The position numbers and the translations under genes are program-made. Of a stretch of 64,000 nt of DNA, positions 15,463-24,238 are shown in pieces (position 1 is the stretch's first letter; each line of letters opens with the position of its first letter). The notes beneath the pieces were generated by a model that was not told the DNA's origin, searched no databases, and saw only the letters and a program-made list of their open reading frames with translations. This DNA comes from Kribbella capetownensis. GTDB taxonomy: Bacteria; Actinomycetota; Actinomycetes; Propionibacteriales; Kribbellaceae. The stretch is taken from NCBI RefSeq assembly GCF_004331485.1, contig NZ_SJKD01000003.1, positions 310,001 through 374,000 of the forward strand, in the 5' to 3' direction.

Positions 15463-17568
15463 CTACTTCATGCCGGCGTTGGTCATCTGGCGAAGTTCCT
15501 TCTTCAGCTCGGAGATCTCGTCGCGGTACCGGGCCGCGACCTCGAACTGGAGCTCGGCCGCCGCGTTGTGCATCTGGTCGGTCAGCTGCTGGATCAGGTC
15601 GGCCAGGTCGGACGACGGCAGCCCGCCGGCCAGCTCCTTCGCCTTCTCGCCTGCCTTCGCCTTGCCGCCACCCGGCACCGGCGCCTTGCCCCGCGACTGG
15701 GTCCGGCCGGAGCCGAGCAGGTCTGCCGTGTCCGCGTCCTCGCGGGCCAGCATGTCGGTGATGTCGGCGATCTTCTTCCGCAGCGGCTGCGGGTCGACCC
15801 CGTTCGCCTCGTTGTAGGCGATCTGTTTCGCGCGGCGCCGGTTGGTCTCGTCGATCGCAAGTTCCATCGACGGGGTGATCTTGTCGGCGTACATGAACAC
15901 CTGGCCGGACACGTTCCGGGCGGCACGGCCGATGGTCTGGATCAGCGACCGGCCGGAGCGCAGGAAGCCTTCCTTGTCCGCGTCCAGGATCGCGACCAGC
16001 GACACCTCGGGCAGGTCCAGGCCCTCACGCAGCAGGTTGATGCCGACCAGTACGTCGTACTCGCCCTGGCGCAGCTCGCGGAGCAGCTCGACCCGGCGCA
16101 GCGTGTCCACCTCGCTGTGCAGGTACCTGGTCCGGATGCCCATCTCCAGCAGGTAGTCGGTCAGGTCCTCGGACATCTTCTTGGTCAGTGTGGTGACCAG
16201 GACGCGCTCGTCCCGCTCGACCCGGAGCCGGATCTCGTGGATCAGGTCGTCGATCTGCCCCTTGGTCGGCTTCACGATCACCTCGGGGTCGACCAGACCG
16301 GTCGGCCGGATGAGCTGCTCGACGAAGCCGTCCGACTTGTCCTGCTCGTACTGCCCTGGCGTCGCGGACAGGTAGACGGTCTGGCCGATCCGCTCCAGGA
16401 ACTCCTCCCAGCGCAGCGGCCGGTTGTCCATCGCGGACGGCAGCCGGAACCCGTGCTCGACCAGGGTCCGCTTCCGGGACATGTCGCCCTCGTACATACC
16501 GCCGATCTGGGGGACGGTCACGTGGGACTCGTCGATGACCAGCACGAAGTCCTCGGGGAAGTAGTCCAGCAGGCAGTGCGGCGCCGTCCCGGGCTCACGG
16601 CCGTCGGTGTGGCGCGAGTAGTTCTCGATACCCGAGCAGGTCCCGATCTGACGCATCATCTCGATGTCGTACGTCGTCCGCATCCGCAGCCGCTGCGCCT
16701 CCAGCAACTGGCCGCCGCGCTCGAGCTCGGCCAGCCGCTCCTCCAGCTCGGCCTCGATCGACGTGATCGCGCGCTCCATCCGCTCCGGCGCCGTCACGTA
16801 GTGCGTCGCGGCGCCGATGTAGACCTCGTCCTCCTCGCTGATGACCTCGCCGGTCAGCGGGTGCAGCGTCATCACGCGCTCGATCTCGTCGCCGAAGAAC
16901 TCCACCCGGACGGCGAGCTCCTGGTACACCGGGAAGACCTCGAGCGTGTCGCCGCGGACCCGGAACGTGCCGCGGGTGCCGGCCAGGTCGTTGCGCGCGT
17001 ACTGCACCCCGACGAGCTTGCGCAGCAGCCCGTCGCGGTCCATCTCGGTGCCGACCTTCACGTGGATCATCCGGTTCAGGTACTCGTCGGCCGAGCCCAG
17101 GCCGTAGATGCAGGAGACGGTCGCGACCACGATCACGTCGCGGCGGGTCAGCAGCGACCAGGTCGCCGAGTGCCGCAGCCGCTCGACCTCCTCGTTGATC
17201 GAGGAGTCCTTCTCGATGTAGGTGTCGGTCTGCGGGACGTACGCCTCCGGCTGGTAGTAGTCGTAGTACGAGACGAAGTACTCGACGGCGTTGGCCGGGA
17301 AGAAGTGCCGCAACTCGTTCGCGAACTGCGCGGCGAGGGTCTTGTTCGGTTGCAGGATGAGCATCGGGCGCTGGACCTTCTCGGCCAGCCAGGCGATCGT
17401 GGCGGTCTTGCCGGTACCGGTCGCGCCGAGCAGCACGACGTCCTGCTCACCGCTGTTGATCCGGCGTTCCAGGTCCGCGATCGCGGCCGGCTGGTCGCCG
17501 GCCGGCTCGAAATCGGACACCACCTCGAGTGGCGCCACCATACGTTGAAGATCTGAGACCTGTCTCAT
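15463..17568 (-). CDS. uvrB: Excinuclease ABC subunit B
   Basis: UvrB is the damage-verifying helicase-like subunit of nucleotide excision repair, working with UvrA and UvrC. The Walker A motif GATGTGKT is at 48-55, followed by the beta-hairpin with its aromatic run ([16 protein letters not shown]). The DESHVTVPQ motif and helicase motifs V and VI ([19 protein letters not shown]) come next. A C-terminal UVR coiled coil ends the protein ([18 protein letters not shown]). At 701 residues it is normal length. The ATG at 17568 has a GGAGGG site; the open frame extends upstream only by chance. It lies 59 bases behind the single-pass protein operon. Confidence 0.97.
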   Translation of the reverse strand: MRQVSDLQRMVAPLEVVSDFEPAGDQPAAIADLERRINSGEQDVVLLGATGTGKTATIAWLAEKVQRPMLILQPNKTLAAQFANELRHFFPANAVEYFVSYYDYYQPEAYVPQTDTYIEKDSSINEEVERLRHSATWSLLTRRDVIVVATVSCIYGLGSADEYLNRMIHVKVGTEMDRDGLLRKLVGVQYARNDLAGTRGTFRVRGDTLEVFPVYQELAVRVEFFGDEIERVMTLHPLTGEVISEEDEVYIGAATHYVTAPERMERAITSIEAELEERLAELERGGQLLEAQRLRMRTTYDIEMMRQIGTCSGIENYSRHTDGREPGTAPHCLLDYFPEDFVLVIDESHVTVPQIGGMYEGDMSRKRTLVEHGFRLPSAMDNRPLRWEEFLERIGQTVYLSATPGQYEQDKSDGFVEQLIRPTGLVDPEVIVKPTKGQIDDLIHEIRLRVERDERVLVTTLTKKMSEDLTDYLLEMGIRTRYLHSEVDTLRRVELLRELRQGEYDVLVGINLLREGLDLPEVSLVAILDADKEGFLRSGRSLIQTIGRAARNVSGQVFMYADKITPSMELAIDETNRRRAKQIAYNEANGVDPQPLRKKIADITDMLAREDADTADLLGSGRTQSRGKAPVPGGGKAKAGEKAKELAGGLPSSDLADLIQQLTDQMHNAAAELQFEVAARYRDEISELKKELRQMTNAGMK

Positions 17569-17627
17569 GCCCTCCACCGTACGGCGCCGCGCCGACAGTT
17601 CCGAAAAACCCCAGGTCAGGGGCCAGA

Positions 17628-18377
17628 TCAGAAGCTTTTCATCAGGGTGTTGTTCATGTAGACGAGCTCGCGGACCCGGCGCTTGTAGACGCTGAGTTCC
17701 AGGGCCGCGTCGGTGGCGGTGATCTTGCCGGACTGGTCGGCGTACGCCGTGACGAAGCCGCGGAACGGGAGGAACTTGCCGGCGGCGGCCGCGACGAGCG
17801 CGTTGAACGTCACCGCGTAGCAGGCCTTGATCGCCGGGTTGGTCGTCTTGCAGGCCACCGTCTTGCCGATCCGGACGTCCTTGAACCCGTCCGACTCGAC
17901 GTCGACCAGGTGCTCGGCGAACCCCTTGGCGTCGTACTGCGTGGTCTGGCGGACCCAGTAGTAGCCGTCGATCCGGCCGCGCGCCCCGGGCTGCTGCAGG
18001 ATGTAGTTCGTCCCGCCGTTGGACTTGTCCCAGTCCGGCAGCCACCCCTTGACCGGGGTGAACCAGAGCCCGCCACCGATCTCGACGCCGGTGTCGTACC
18101 GGCCCTTGGTGACGGCCGCCTTGGTCGGCGACGGCGTCGGCGGCGTGTACAGCGTGCCGGTCGGGTCCGGCGTCTGCTCGGCGACCGGCTGCTCCTTGTC
18201 GCCACCGGTCACCAGTACGACGACCCCGACGGCGATCAGCGCGATGGCGACGATCGTGCCGCCCATGATGATCCACCGGGATCGCATCGACCCCGACGAC
18301 TGCCGTTGCGGCCGGCCCGGCCCACGTCCCCAACCGCCCGGCGCGGAGTTCGGGGGCGGCCCGTACTGCTGACTCAT
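17628..18377 (-). CDS. Single-pass membrane protein, Pro-rich N-tail and extracytoplasmic domain (249 aa)
   Basis: The layout is a 30-residue Pro/Gly/Gln-rich cytosolic tail ([17 protein letters not shown]), basic residues (MRSRW) and one TM helix (about 36-57). A Pro/Thr linker follows (TPPTPSPT), then a folded domain of about 160 residues that should lie outside the cytoplasm. That domain has [19 protein letters not shown] and a two-Cys pair ([16 protein letters not shown]). The two upstream genes share the plan and the WVRQ region, so they are paralogues. I recognise no named family. It is the last gene of the operon headed by the zinc-ribbon membrane protein, 34 bases after its neighbour. 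Confidence 0.75.
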   Translation of the reverse strand: MSQQYGPPPNSAPGGWGRGPGRPQRQSSGSMRSRWIIMGGTIVAIALIAVGVVVLVTGGDKEQPVAEQTPDPTGTLYTPPTPSPTKAAVTKGRYDTGVEIGGGLWFTPVKGWLPDWDKSNGGTNYILQQPGARGRIDGYYWVRQTTQYDAKGFAEHLVDVESDGFKDVRIGKTVACKTTNPAIKACYAVTFNALVAAAAGKFLPFRGFVTAYADQSGKITATDAALELSVYKRRVRELVYMNNTLMKSF

Positions 18378-18411
18378 AACTCTTCCTCGCGGTCTGTCTG
18401 GGATGTCGTCG

Positions 18412-19197
18412 TCACAGGCTGTCGAGCACCGACTGCTTCATGGTCGCGGCGTCGGCCTCGGCTTGCGGCGCGAAGTCGATCCGGGTCCGGAAGTCCAGCG
18501 CGGTGACCACCTGGTCCTTGCGCCGGTACGCCTCGACGTACCCCTGGACCTTGACCTGCAGTCCGGTCTTGTCCTTCGTGGTGGAGGTGTAGCTGATCGC
18601 GACGCACTCCTCCAGGACGTCCTTCGGGCAGGTCAGGTTCCGTACGTTGCCGAGTTGGGCGATCTCGTTCTGGGTCTCGCCCTCGACGATCCCGAGCACG
18701 TACGCCTTCGCGGTCACGTTCTGCTTCTGCCGGACCCAGAAGAACGCGCGGGCGTCGCCGCTGGCCGCGTAGGAGACGAACTCCCTGCCCTGCGTCTCCT
18801 TCTCCAGCAGGCTCCAGCCCGCCGCCGGTACGACGGCGACGCCGGACCCGACCAGGACAGCGTTCGGCGGCGGCGTGTACGTCGACGTCGGCGTACTCGC
18901 GGTCGCCGTCGGGGACGGCGGTGGAGCCGGGTCGGCCTTGTCGTCCCCGCCGGACAGCAGGTAGAGCCCGACCGCGACCGCCACGACCACGATCAGGCCG
19001 GCACCGGCCGGGATCAGGTACGTCGGGATCCGCGGACCCTGAGTCGGGCCTGCGGACCGGGTCGGTCGCGACCGACCCGGCATTCGCCGCGACGGTGGCG
19101 GCTCCGGCGTACCCGGAGCCGCACCGTCGTCCGGCGCTGGGTTCCTCACCCAAGGGTTCGACCTGCCGGTCCCACCCTCGGCGCGCTTGCGGATCAC
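18412..19197 (-). CDS. Single-pass membrane protein, paralogue (261 aa)
   Basis: The plan matches the flanking genes: an Arg/Pro-rich cytosolic tail of about 60 residues, one TM helix (about 62-82, [20 protein letters not shown]), a Pro/Thr linker, then an extracytoplasmic domain. The domain contains [30 protein letters not shown] and two Cys ([13 protein letters not shown]) placed as in the downstream paralogue, which suggests a conserved disulphide. The GTG start overlaps the stop of the upstream gene (GTGA), so the two are translationally coupled. Function is unknown; I infer a sensor or envelope-binding role from topology only. Confidence 0.75.
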   Translation of the reverse strand: MIRKRAEGGTGRSNPWVRNPAPDDGAAPGTPEPPPSRRMPGRSRPTRSAGPTQGPRIPTYLIPAGAGLIVVVAVAVGLYLLSGGDDKADPAPPPSPTATASTPTSTYTPPPNAVLVGSGVAVVPAAGWSLLEKETQGREFVSYAASGDARAFFWVRQKQNVTAKAYVLGIVEGETQNEIAQLGNVRNLTCPKDVLEECVAISYTSTTKDKTGLQVKVQGYVEAYRRKDQVVTALDFRTRIDFAPQAEADAATMKQSVLDSL

Positions 19198-20294
19198 TGG
19201 CTCTTGAGCACCGACTTCAGCATCTCGTTCGAGTCCTTGTTGATGGCATCGAACTTCGTCTTCAGCCCGTACACCCGCACCAGCGTGATCACGCCGTCGT
19301 TGCGCTCGACCACACCGACGAACCCGACCACCGGCTCGCTGCCGTTCTGGCTGGACGAGGTGGCGGAGAAGCTCTGCGTGGTGAGGATCTTCACCGGGGT
19401 CTTGTCGTCCGGCCCCGGCTTGGTCACCTTCGGCTCGTTCTTCTTCACCGCGGACAGGTCCCCGGTCTCGGCGCCGATCAGCTTCGGCAGGATGGTGTCG
19501 GTGTTCTCACCCTCCTTGCCCTTGAAGGCCTCCACCATGAAGTAGGCCTCCTTGGCCTTCAGCAGGTAGACACCGTCGAAGTCCTTCAACTCCTTGCGGA
19601 CGTAGCCGGGCTGCGGCTTCACGAAGACGCCCTCGGCGACCTCGATGCCCTCGTCGACGTTCTCGGTCGGCTCGGTGCTCTGCCCGTTGGTCGGCTGCGG
19701 GGTCGGCTCGGCCTGCTTGTCGTCACCACGACCGAAGATCAGCGCCAGCACGACACCGATCACCGCGACGACGACGATCGCACCGCCGGCCAGGAACAGG
19801 ATCTTGTTCCCGCCCTTGCTGCGCGGAGTCTGACCGCCGTACTGGCCCCACTGCTGCTGCTGGCCGGGGTACTGCTGTTGCTGACCCGGGTAGCCCTGCT
19901 GCTGGCCTTGGTACTGCTGCTGGCCCTGGTACGGCGCCTGCTGCTGACCGGGGTAGGGCTGCTGACCCTGACCCTGGTACTGCGGTTGACCCGGCTGACC
20001 GTAGCCCGGCGGCGGAGCCTGCGGCGGCCGTCCGGGCTGCTGCCCGTAACCAGGCTGCCCCTGTGGCTGCTGACCAGGCTGTTGATTGGGCTGACCGTAC
20101 CCAGGCTGGCCCTGTGGTGGCTGCCCCGGCCGCTGGCCGTAGCCAGGCTGCCCTTGCGGCGGCTGCCCAGGCTGTTGACCGGGCTGACCGTAGCCAGGCT
20201 GACCCTGCTGACCCTGCTGACCCGGCTGGCCGCCGTACGGGGGCTGCTGCCCGGGGTGGCCACCCTGACCGTAGGGCGGTGGCTGGTTGCTCAT
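19194..20294 (-). CDS. Single-pass membrane protein with Gln/Pro/Gly/Tyr-rich repeat tail (366 aa)
   Basis: Residues 1 to about 155 are almost only Gln, Pro, Gly and Tyr, arranged as loose repeats of GQPGYGQP and QQYPGQQ. One TM helix follows (about 166-188, [24 protein letters not shown]), then an acidic/Thr linker and an extracytoplasmic domain of about 150 residues ([27 protein letters not shown]). It lacks the Cys pair of its two paralogues. The ATG at 20294 overlaps the stop of the zinc-ribbon gene; the open frame to 20405 is not needed. Such tails occur in actinobacterial membrane proteins and can drive clustering, but that role is inference here. Confidence 0.78.
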   Translation of the reverse strand: MSNQPPPYGQGGHPGQQPPYGGQPGQQGQQGQPGYGQPGQQPGQPPQGQPGYGQRPGQPPQGQPGYGQPNQQPGQQPQGQPGYGQQPGRPPQAPPPGYGQPGQPQYQGQGQQPYPGQQQAPYQGQQQYQGQQQGYPGQQQQYPGQQQQWGQYGGQTPRSKGGNKILFLAGGAIVVVAVIGVVLALIFGRGDDKQAEPTPQPTNGQSTEPTENVDEGIEVAEGVFVKPQPGYVRKELKDFDGVYLLKAKEAYFMVEAFKGKEGENTDTILPKLIGAETGDLSAVKKNEPKVTKPGPDDKTPVKILTTQSFSATSSSQNGSEPVVGFVGVVERNDGVITLVRVYGLKTKFDAINKDSNEMLKSVLKSQ

Positions 20295-21508
20295 GCCTGC
20301 GTCTCCCCAGTCGTCGCGTCGTATCCACCAGCCCCGCCGCCTGCCACGGCCTGTGCTGCCACACCGCGGGCGGACTTCGGTACGGATCGCACCGAGTTGC
20401 CGCACGCGGAGCAGAAGTCGGAATGCGGGAGCAGCGGCATCTCACAGCGCGAGCAGAACGCCAGGTCGCCCGACGCGTGGTTGGAGCCGCCGCGGGCGGC
20501 CGACTCCAGCGCCGCCTCCAGCAGACCCTTGTGCAGGACCGTGCGGACCCGGATGATCAGCGCGCCGAGCAGCAGCAGGCCCCAGACCACACCGAGGATC
20601 GCGCCGACGGTCGAACCGTGGCCGCCGACGAACCCGAGCAGGTAGACCCCGCCCTGGAACAGCGCGTTGATCACGATCGCCTGGATCACACCGAACACCC
20701 AGCGAGGGGTGAAGCCGTCGTACCCTTCGCCCAGGCCGGAGAACTCCGCACCGGCCAGGCCGGTCGCCGAGCCGTAGATCAGCGGCTTGATGAAGCCGTG
20801 CAGCAGGACGATCGAGATCCAGGTGCCTGCGCTGCTGCCCGGACCGGCGAAGCCGCCGCTGATCCAGCCCCAGTGCAGCACCAGCGTCTCGAAGCACGCG
20901 TAGCCGACACCGGCCACGACGCCGAACGTGAAGCCGTCCATCAGGTCGTCGTACCGCGGCCGCGAGGCCAGGTAGAGCGGGCCGATCTGGCGGATCAGCT
21001 CCGACACCACCGGCACCAGCAGGAGCAGGATCAGCAGATCCCGCCCGGCCGGACCGGCGTCGTTGCCGCCGATCGTGTCCAGGCTCAGCGCGATCTTGTC
21101 CGACCAGATCCAGGTGAACACCGCGGCCAGTACTCCGGTGAGCACGAAGGCCGCGGCGACGACCGGGATCGGCTCGTCCTCCCAGAGGTTCACGTCGTAC
21201 AGATAAAGGATGTAGACGATCGGGATCGAGAACGCCGCCACCATGATCGCCACCGGCAGCGCGCCGAGCGCGGCGGTGAGAACGGTCAGCAGCAGCGCGA
21301 CACCGAGCGCCACCTTGTAGGTATAGGGCTGCTTGCCCGAGCCCTGCGGCATGATCGTCGAAACCAGCCGGAACGACGCCACTGGCTCATCGGGCCTGGC
21401 GGCGTACGCCTTCTTCCGCTCGGCATCCCCGGAGCGCAGATCATTGCCACAGTGGTGGCAGAAATGCGACACCTCGGGGACGTCTGAGTTACAGCGCGGA
21501 CAGACCAC
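20291..21508 (-). CDS. PrsW-like multi-pass membrane protein with zinc ribbons at both ends (405 aa)
   Basis: An N-terminal zinc ribbon (C3, C6, C17, C20) and a C-terminal one (about C352, C355, C366, C369) bracket eight to ten hydrophobic segments. The core resembles the PrsW intramembrane protease family in its order: VVSELIRQ, then a polar loop, [22 protein letters not shown], and a later [12 protein letters not shown]. The usual tandem Glu of the first motif is Ser-Glu here, so protease activity is doubtful. The GTG at 21508 has a GGAGGATGGC site. It heads an operon with three single-pass proteins. I infer a membrane platform or regulated protease for them. Confidence 0.75.
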   Translation of the reverse strand: MVCPRCNSDVPEVSHFCHHCGNDLRSGDAERKKAYAARPDEPVASFRLVSTIMPQGSGKQPYTYKVALGVALLLTVLTAALGALPVAIMVAAFSIPIVYILYLYDVNLWEDEPIPVVAAAFVLTGVLAAVFTWIWSDKIALSLDTIGGNDAGPAGRDLLILLLLVPVVSELIRQIGPLYLASRPRYDDLMDGFTFGVVAGVGYACFETLVLHWGWISGGFAGPGSSAGTWISIVLLHGFIKPLIYGSATGLAGAEFSGLGEGYDGFTPRWVFGVIQAIVINALFQGGVYLLGFVGGHGSTVGAILGVVWGLLLLGALIIRVRTVLHKGLLEAALESAARGGSNHASGDLAFCSRCEMPLLPHSDFCSACGNSVRSVPKSARGVAAQAVAGGGAGGYDATTGETQA

Positions 21509-21638
21509 GCCATCCTCCCAACCTTGGACGTCCGGACCGGCGCGGGGGCGCGCCGTCGGTGCCCGGCCCAGAGCCTGGGCCGAACCGGGACAGATTCTTG
21601 TACAGCCGGTCCCGGATTCATCATTTACCGCGCAGGGG

Positions 21639-22256
21639 TCACCTTTTCGTGTCCGGACCGTGCCCTGCCCGTCGTACCAGCTCCGCCCACACCTCGCCGA
21701 CGCGGCGATCCAGCTCTTCGAGCCGGCCGGAATTGTCCACGACGAGACCGGCGACGGCGAGCCGATCCTCCCGCGACGCCTGGCTCGCGATGCGCTGTTT
21801 CGCTTCTGTGTCAGGCATTCCGCGCTGCGCGGTCAGCCGTTCGACCTGTACCTCGACCGGCACGTCCACGACCAGCAGTACGTCGAACGAGTCCGCCTGA
21901 CCGGTCTCGACCAGCAGCGGGATGTCGTGCACGACGATCGCTCCGGCCGGTGCCGCGGCCTCGATCTCGGCGGCCCGCGCCCGCACTCGCGGATGAATGA
22001 TCGCCTCGAGCTTGCGCCTGGCGTCCACATCACCGAACACGATCTTGCCCAGTGCGGGTCGATCGAGGTCGCCGTCGGCAGTGAGCACGCTCTCACCGAA
22101 GATCCGGACCACCTCGGCCAGCCCATCGGTGCCGCGCGCAACTACTTCCCGCGCGAGGACGTCGGAGTCGATCACCACCGCGCCCCGCTCGGCCAGCCGC
22201 GCGGACACCGCGCTCTTCCCGGCCCCGATGCCCCCGGTCAGTCCCACTCTCAGCAC
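21639..22256 (-). CDS. coaE: Dephospho-CoA kinase
   Basis: CoaE phosphorylates the 3'-OH of dephospho-CoA, the last step of CoA synthesis. The P-loop GLTGGIGAGKS starts at residue 6, followed by the DSD motif (VIDSDVLAREVV), the LID-type HPRVRAR segment and VVHDIPLLVE. The length of 205 residues is normal for the single-domain form; the GrpB-type extension seen in some actinobacteria is absent. The GTG at 22256 lies six bases after a TAGGGT box, so the transcript is probably leaderless. It lies downstream of rpsA but is separated from it by a terminator and a palindromic element. Confidence 0.96.
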   Translation of the reverse strand: MLRVGLTGGIGAGKSAVSARLAERGAVVIDSDVLAREVVARGTDGLAEVVRIFGESVLTADGDLDRPALGKIVFGDVDARRKLEAIIHPRVRARAAEIEAAAPAGAIVVHDIPLLVETGQADSFDVLLVVDVPVEVQVERLTAQRGMPDTEAKQRIASQASREDRLAVAGLVVDNSGRLEELDRRVGEVWAELVRRAGHGPDTKR

Positions 22257-22262
22257 TCCTGC

Positions 22263-22268
22263 ACCCTA
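22263..22268 (-). promoter_or_regulatory. -10 box of a probable leaderless promoter (coaE)
   Basis: TAGGGT on the minus strand ends six bases before the coaE GTG. The six-base spacer GCAGGA could also serve as a weak ribosome site. Confidence 0.5.
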
Positions 22269-22293
22269 GTCCTCCCCAGCTCCGCCCCACCGC

Positions 22294-22382
22294 CATTTGA
22301 ACGGATAACCCCTCGGCTTGCCGGTTCTCCTGCCGGAATTGGGGCAGACAACCAGCAACCTCAAGGGTTATCCGTTCAAATG
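22294..22382. repeat. 89-base palindromic element (perfect 18-base terminal inverted repeats)
   Basis: CATTTGAACGGATAACCC at 22294-22311 recurs inverted at 22365-22382. Pairing continues imperfectly inward for about 20 more bases per side, so the whole element can form one long hairpin or cruciform. It lies between rpsA and coaE, outside any gene I support. It resembles a MITE or intergenic repeat unit, but no second copy is in this window. Confidence 0.75.
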
Positions 22383-22404
22383 CCGTCGGGCCAGCGGGGC
22401 GGGT

Positions 22405-22442
22405 GGTGCGAGGCGGTGTGGGCGGTGCGAGGCGGTGTGGGC
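22405..22442. repeat. 19-base tandem repeat, two perfect copies
   Basis: GGTGCGAGGCGGTGTGGGC occurs twice head to tail, directly beside the palindromic element. It was probably made by replication slippage. Confidence 0.75.
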
Positions 22443-22457
22443 GGTAGGTGGACGAGC

Positions 22458-22494
22458 GAGACCCCCGCATCCAGTACGGGGATGCGGGGGCCTC
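22458..22494 (-). terminator. rpsA terminator hairpin
   Basis: An 11-base stem (CCCCCGCATCC/GGATGCGGGGG) with a seven-base loop follows the rpsA stop on the minus strand. Confidence 0.75.
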
Positions 22495-22509
22495 GGGTCC
22501 TGCGGTGGA

Positions 22510-23988
22510 TCAGCCCTGGCCGGTCAACTTCTCGCGGAGGGCCTGCAGCGCCTCGTCAGAAGCGAGCGCGCCCTCGACGGGAGCGTCGTCCTTCGGAGCC
22601 GCGGCCGAGGAGTACGTCGATGCCTCGCCGGCCTCGACGTCCGCCGTCTTGGCGTCCTCGATCTGCTTCTTGTGGGCCTCCCAGCGCGTGTGGGCCTCGG
22701 CGTACTGCCGCTCCCACTCCTCGCGCTGCGCGTCGAAGCCCTCGAGCCACTCGCCGGTCTCCGGGTCGAAGCCCTCGGGGTAGACGTAGTTGCCCTGGTC
22801 GTCGTACGTCGCGGTCATGCCGTACAGCGTCGGGTCGAAGTCGTCCGAGACCGGGTCCAGTCCCTCGTTGGCCTGCTTCAGCGACAACGAGATCCGGCGA
22901 CGCTCGAGGTCGATGTCGATGATCTTGACCATCGTGTCGTCGTTGACCTGGACGACCTGCTCCGGGATCTCGACGTGACGCTCGGCCAGCTCGGAGATGT
23001 GCACCAGACCCTCGATGCCCTCCTCGACCCGCACGAACGCACCGAACGGAACCAGCTTGGTGACCTTGCCGGGCACGATCTGGCCCATCTGGTGGGTCCG
23101 GGCGAACTGCTGCCACGGGTCTTCCTGGGTCGCCTTCAGCGACAGTGAGACGCGCTCGCGGTCCATGTCGACGTCCAGCACCTCGACGGTGACCTCCTGG
23201 CCGACCTCGACCACCTCGGTCGGGTGGTCGATGTGCTTCCAGGACAGCTCCGACACGTGCACCAGGCCGTCGACGCCACCGAGGTCCACGAACGCACCGA
23301 AGTTGACGATCGAGGACACGACACCCTTGCGGATCTGGCCCTTCTGCAGCTGGGTGAGGAAGTTCATCCGCACCTCGGACTGGGTCTGCTCCAGCCAGGC
23401 GCGGCGGGACAGGACCACGTTGTTGCGGTTCTTGTCCAGCTCGATGATCTTCGCCTCGATCTCCTGGCCGACGTACGGCTGGAGGTCGCGGACCCGGCGC
23501 ATCTCGACCAGGGAGGCGGGCAGGAAGCCACGCAGGCCGATGTCGAGGATGAGGCCACCCTTGACGACCTCGATGACGGTGCCGGTGACGACGCCGTCCT
23601 CCTCCTTGATCTTCTCGATCGTGCCCCAGGCCTTCTCGTACTGGGCGCGCTTCTTCGAGAGGATCAGACGGCCTTCCTTGTCCTCCTTCTGGAGTACAAG
23701 GGCCTCGACGTGGTCGCCGACGTTGACGACCTCGTTCGGGTCGACGTCGTGCTTGATCGACAGCTCCCGGGAAGGGATGACGCCTTCGGTCTTGTAACCG
23801 ATGTCGAGCAGGACCTCGTCCCGGTCGACCTTGACGATGGTGCCCTCGACGATGTCGCCGTCGTTGAAGTACTTGATGGTCTGATCGATCGCCGCGAGGA
23901 AGTCTTCCTCCGACCCGATGTCATTGACCGCTACCTGCGGGGTGTTGCGCACTGCGGGGTCGAGAGGTGCCTCGATGCTGGCCGTCAT
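22510..23988 (-). CDS. rpsA: 30S ribosomal protein S1
   Basis: S1 binds mRNA and helps bring it to the 30S subunit. The 492-residue protein holds four S1 (OB-fold) RNA-binding repeats between about residues 45 and 380, each with the DRDEVLLDIGYKTEG-like strand pattern and a G-F/L-V-H-I/V-S-E core. An acidic tail with a repeated Glu/Trp segment follows. Four repeats is the actinobacterial form. The ATG at 23988 is the family start (MTASIEAPLDP), with a GGAG site 11 bases upstream. A sigma-70-like promoter lies about 160 bases further up, leaving a long leader. The gene is monocistronic. Confidence 0.96.
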   Translation of the reverse strand: MTASIEAPLDPAVRNTPQVAVNDIGSEEDFLAAIDQTIKYFNDGDIVEGTIVKVDRDEVLLDIGYKTEGVIPSRELSIKHDVDPNEVVNVGDHVEALVLQKEDKEGRLILSKKRAQYEKAWGTIEKIKEEDGVVTGTVIEVVKGGLILDIGLRGFLPASLVEMRRVRDLQPYVGQEIEAKIIELDKNRNNVVLSRRAWLEQTQSEVRMNFLTQLQKGQIRKGVVSSIVNFGAFVDLGGVDGLVHVSELSWKHIDHPTEVVEVGQEVTVEVLDVDMDRERVSLSLKATQEDPWQQFARTHQMGQIVPGKVTKLVPFGAFVRVEEGIEGLVHISELAERHVEIPEQVVQVNDDTMVKIIDIDLERRRISLSLKQANEGLDPVSDDFDPTLYGMTATYDDQGNYVYPEGFDPETGEWLEGFDAQREEWERQYAEAHTRWEAHKKQIEDAKTADVEAGEASTYSSAAAPKDDAPVEGALASDEALQALREKLTGQG

Positions 23989-24150
23989 GTGGTGGGTTGC
24001 TCCGTGGACTGGTGGTGTCGTTCGGTCGCGCCATGTTCCGTTGGATCGCACCAAACCGCTGGATTGCCTGAAGAGGACAGATTCACCACCGACTGCTGCG
24101 AGCACGAGCCTGCTCCGTCCGAGGTCGCGCGGGCCCATAGCGCATCTGAC

Positions 24151-24180
24151 AGAATACGTGTACTGACGAAGGCAGGGCAA
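24151..24180 (-). promoter_or_regulatory. Sigma-70-like promoter of rpsA
   Basis: On the minus strand, TTGCCC (24175-24180) and TATTCT (24151-24156) are 18 bases apart. This would give an rpsA leader of about 155 bases. The spacing and boxes are good for a major vegetative promoter. Confidence 0.55.
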
Positions 24181-24238
24181 CCCGGGGCACCCGGCCTCCA
24201 CCGGCTGCCCGCCGAGGCTTCCCGACGTTTCACTGATC

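Noticed and set aside
19830-20290. Repetitive stretch resembling an array
   Set aside because: The repeats are codons of a Gln/Pro/Gly/Tyr-rich protein tail, with irregular units and no spacers, so it is not a CRISPR array.
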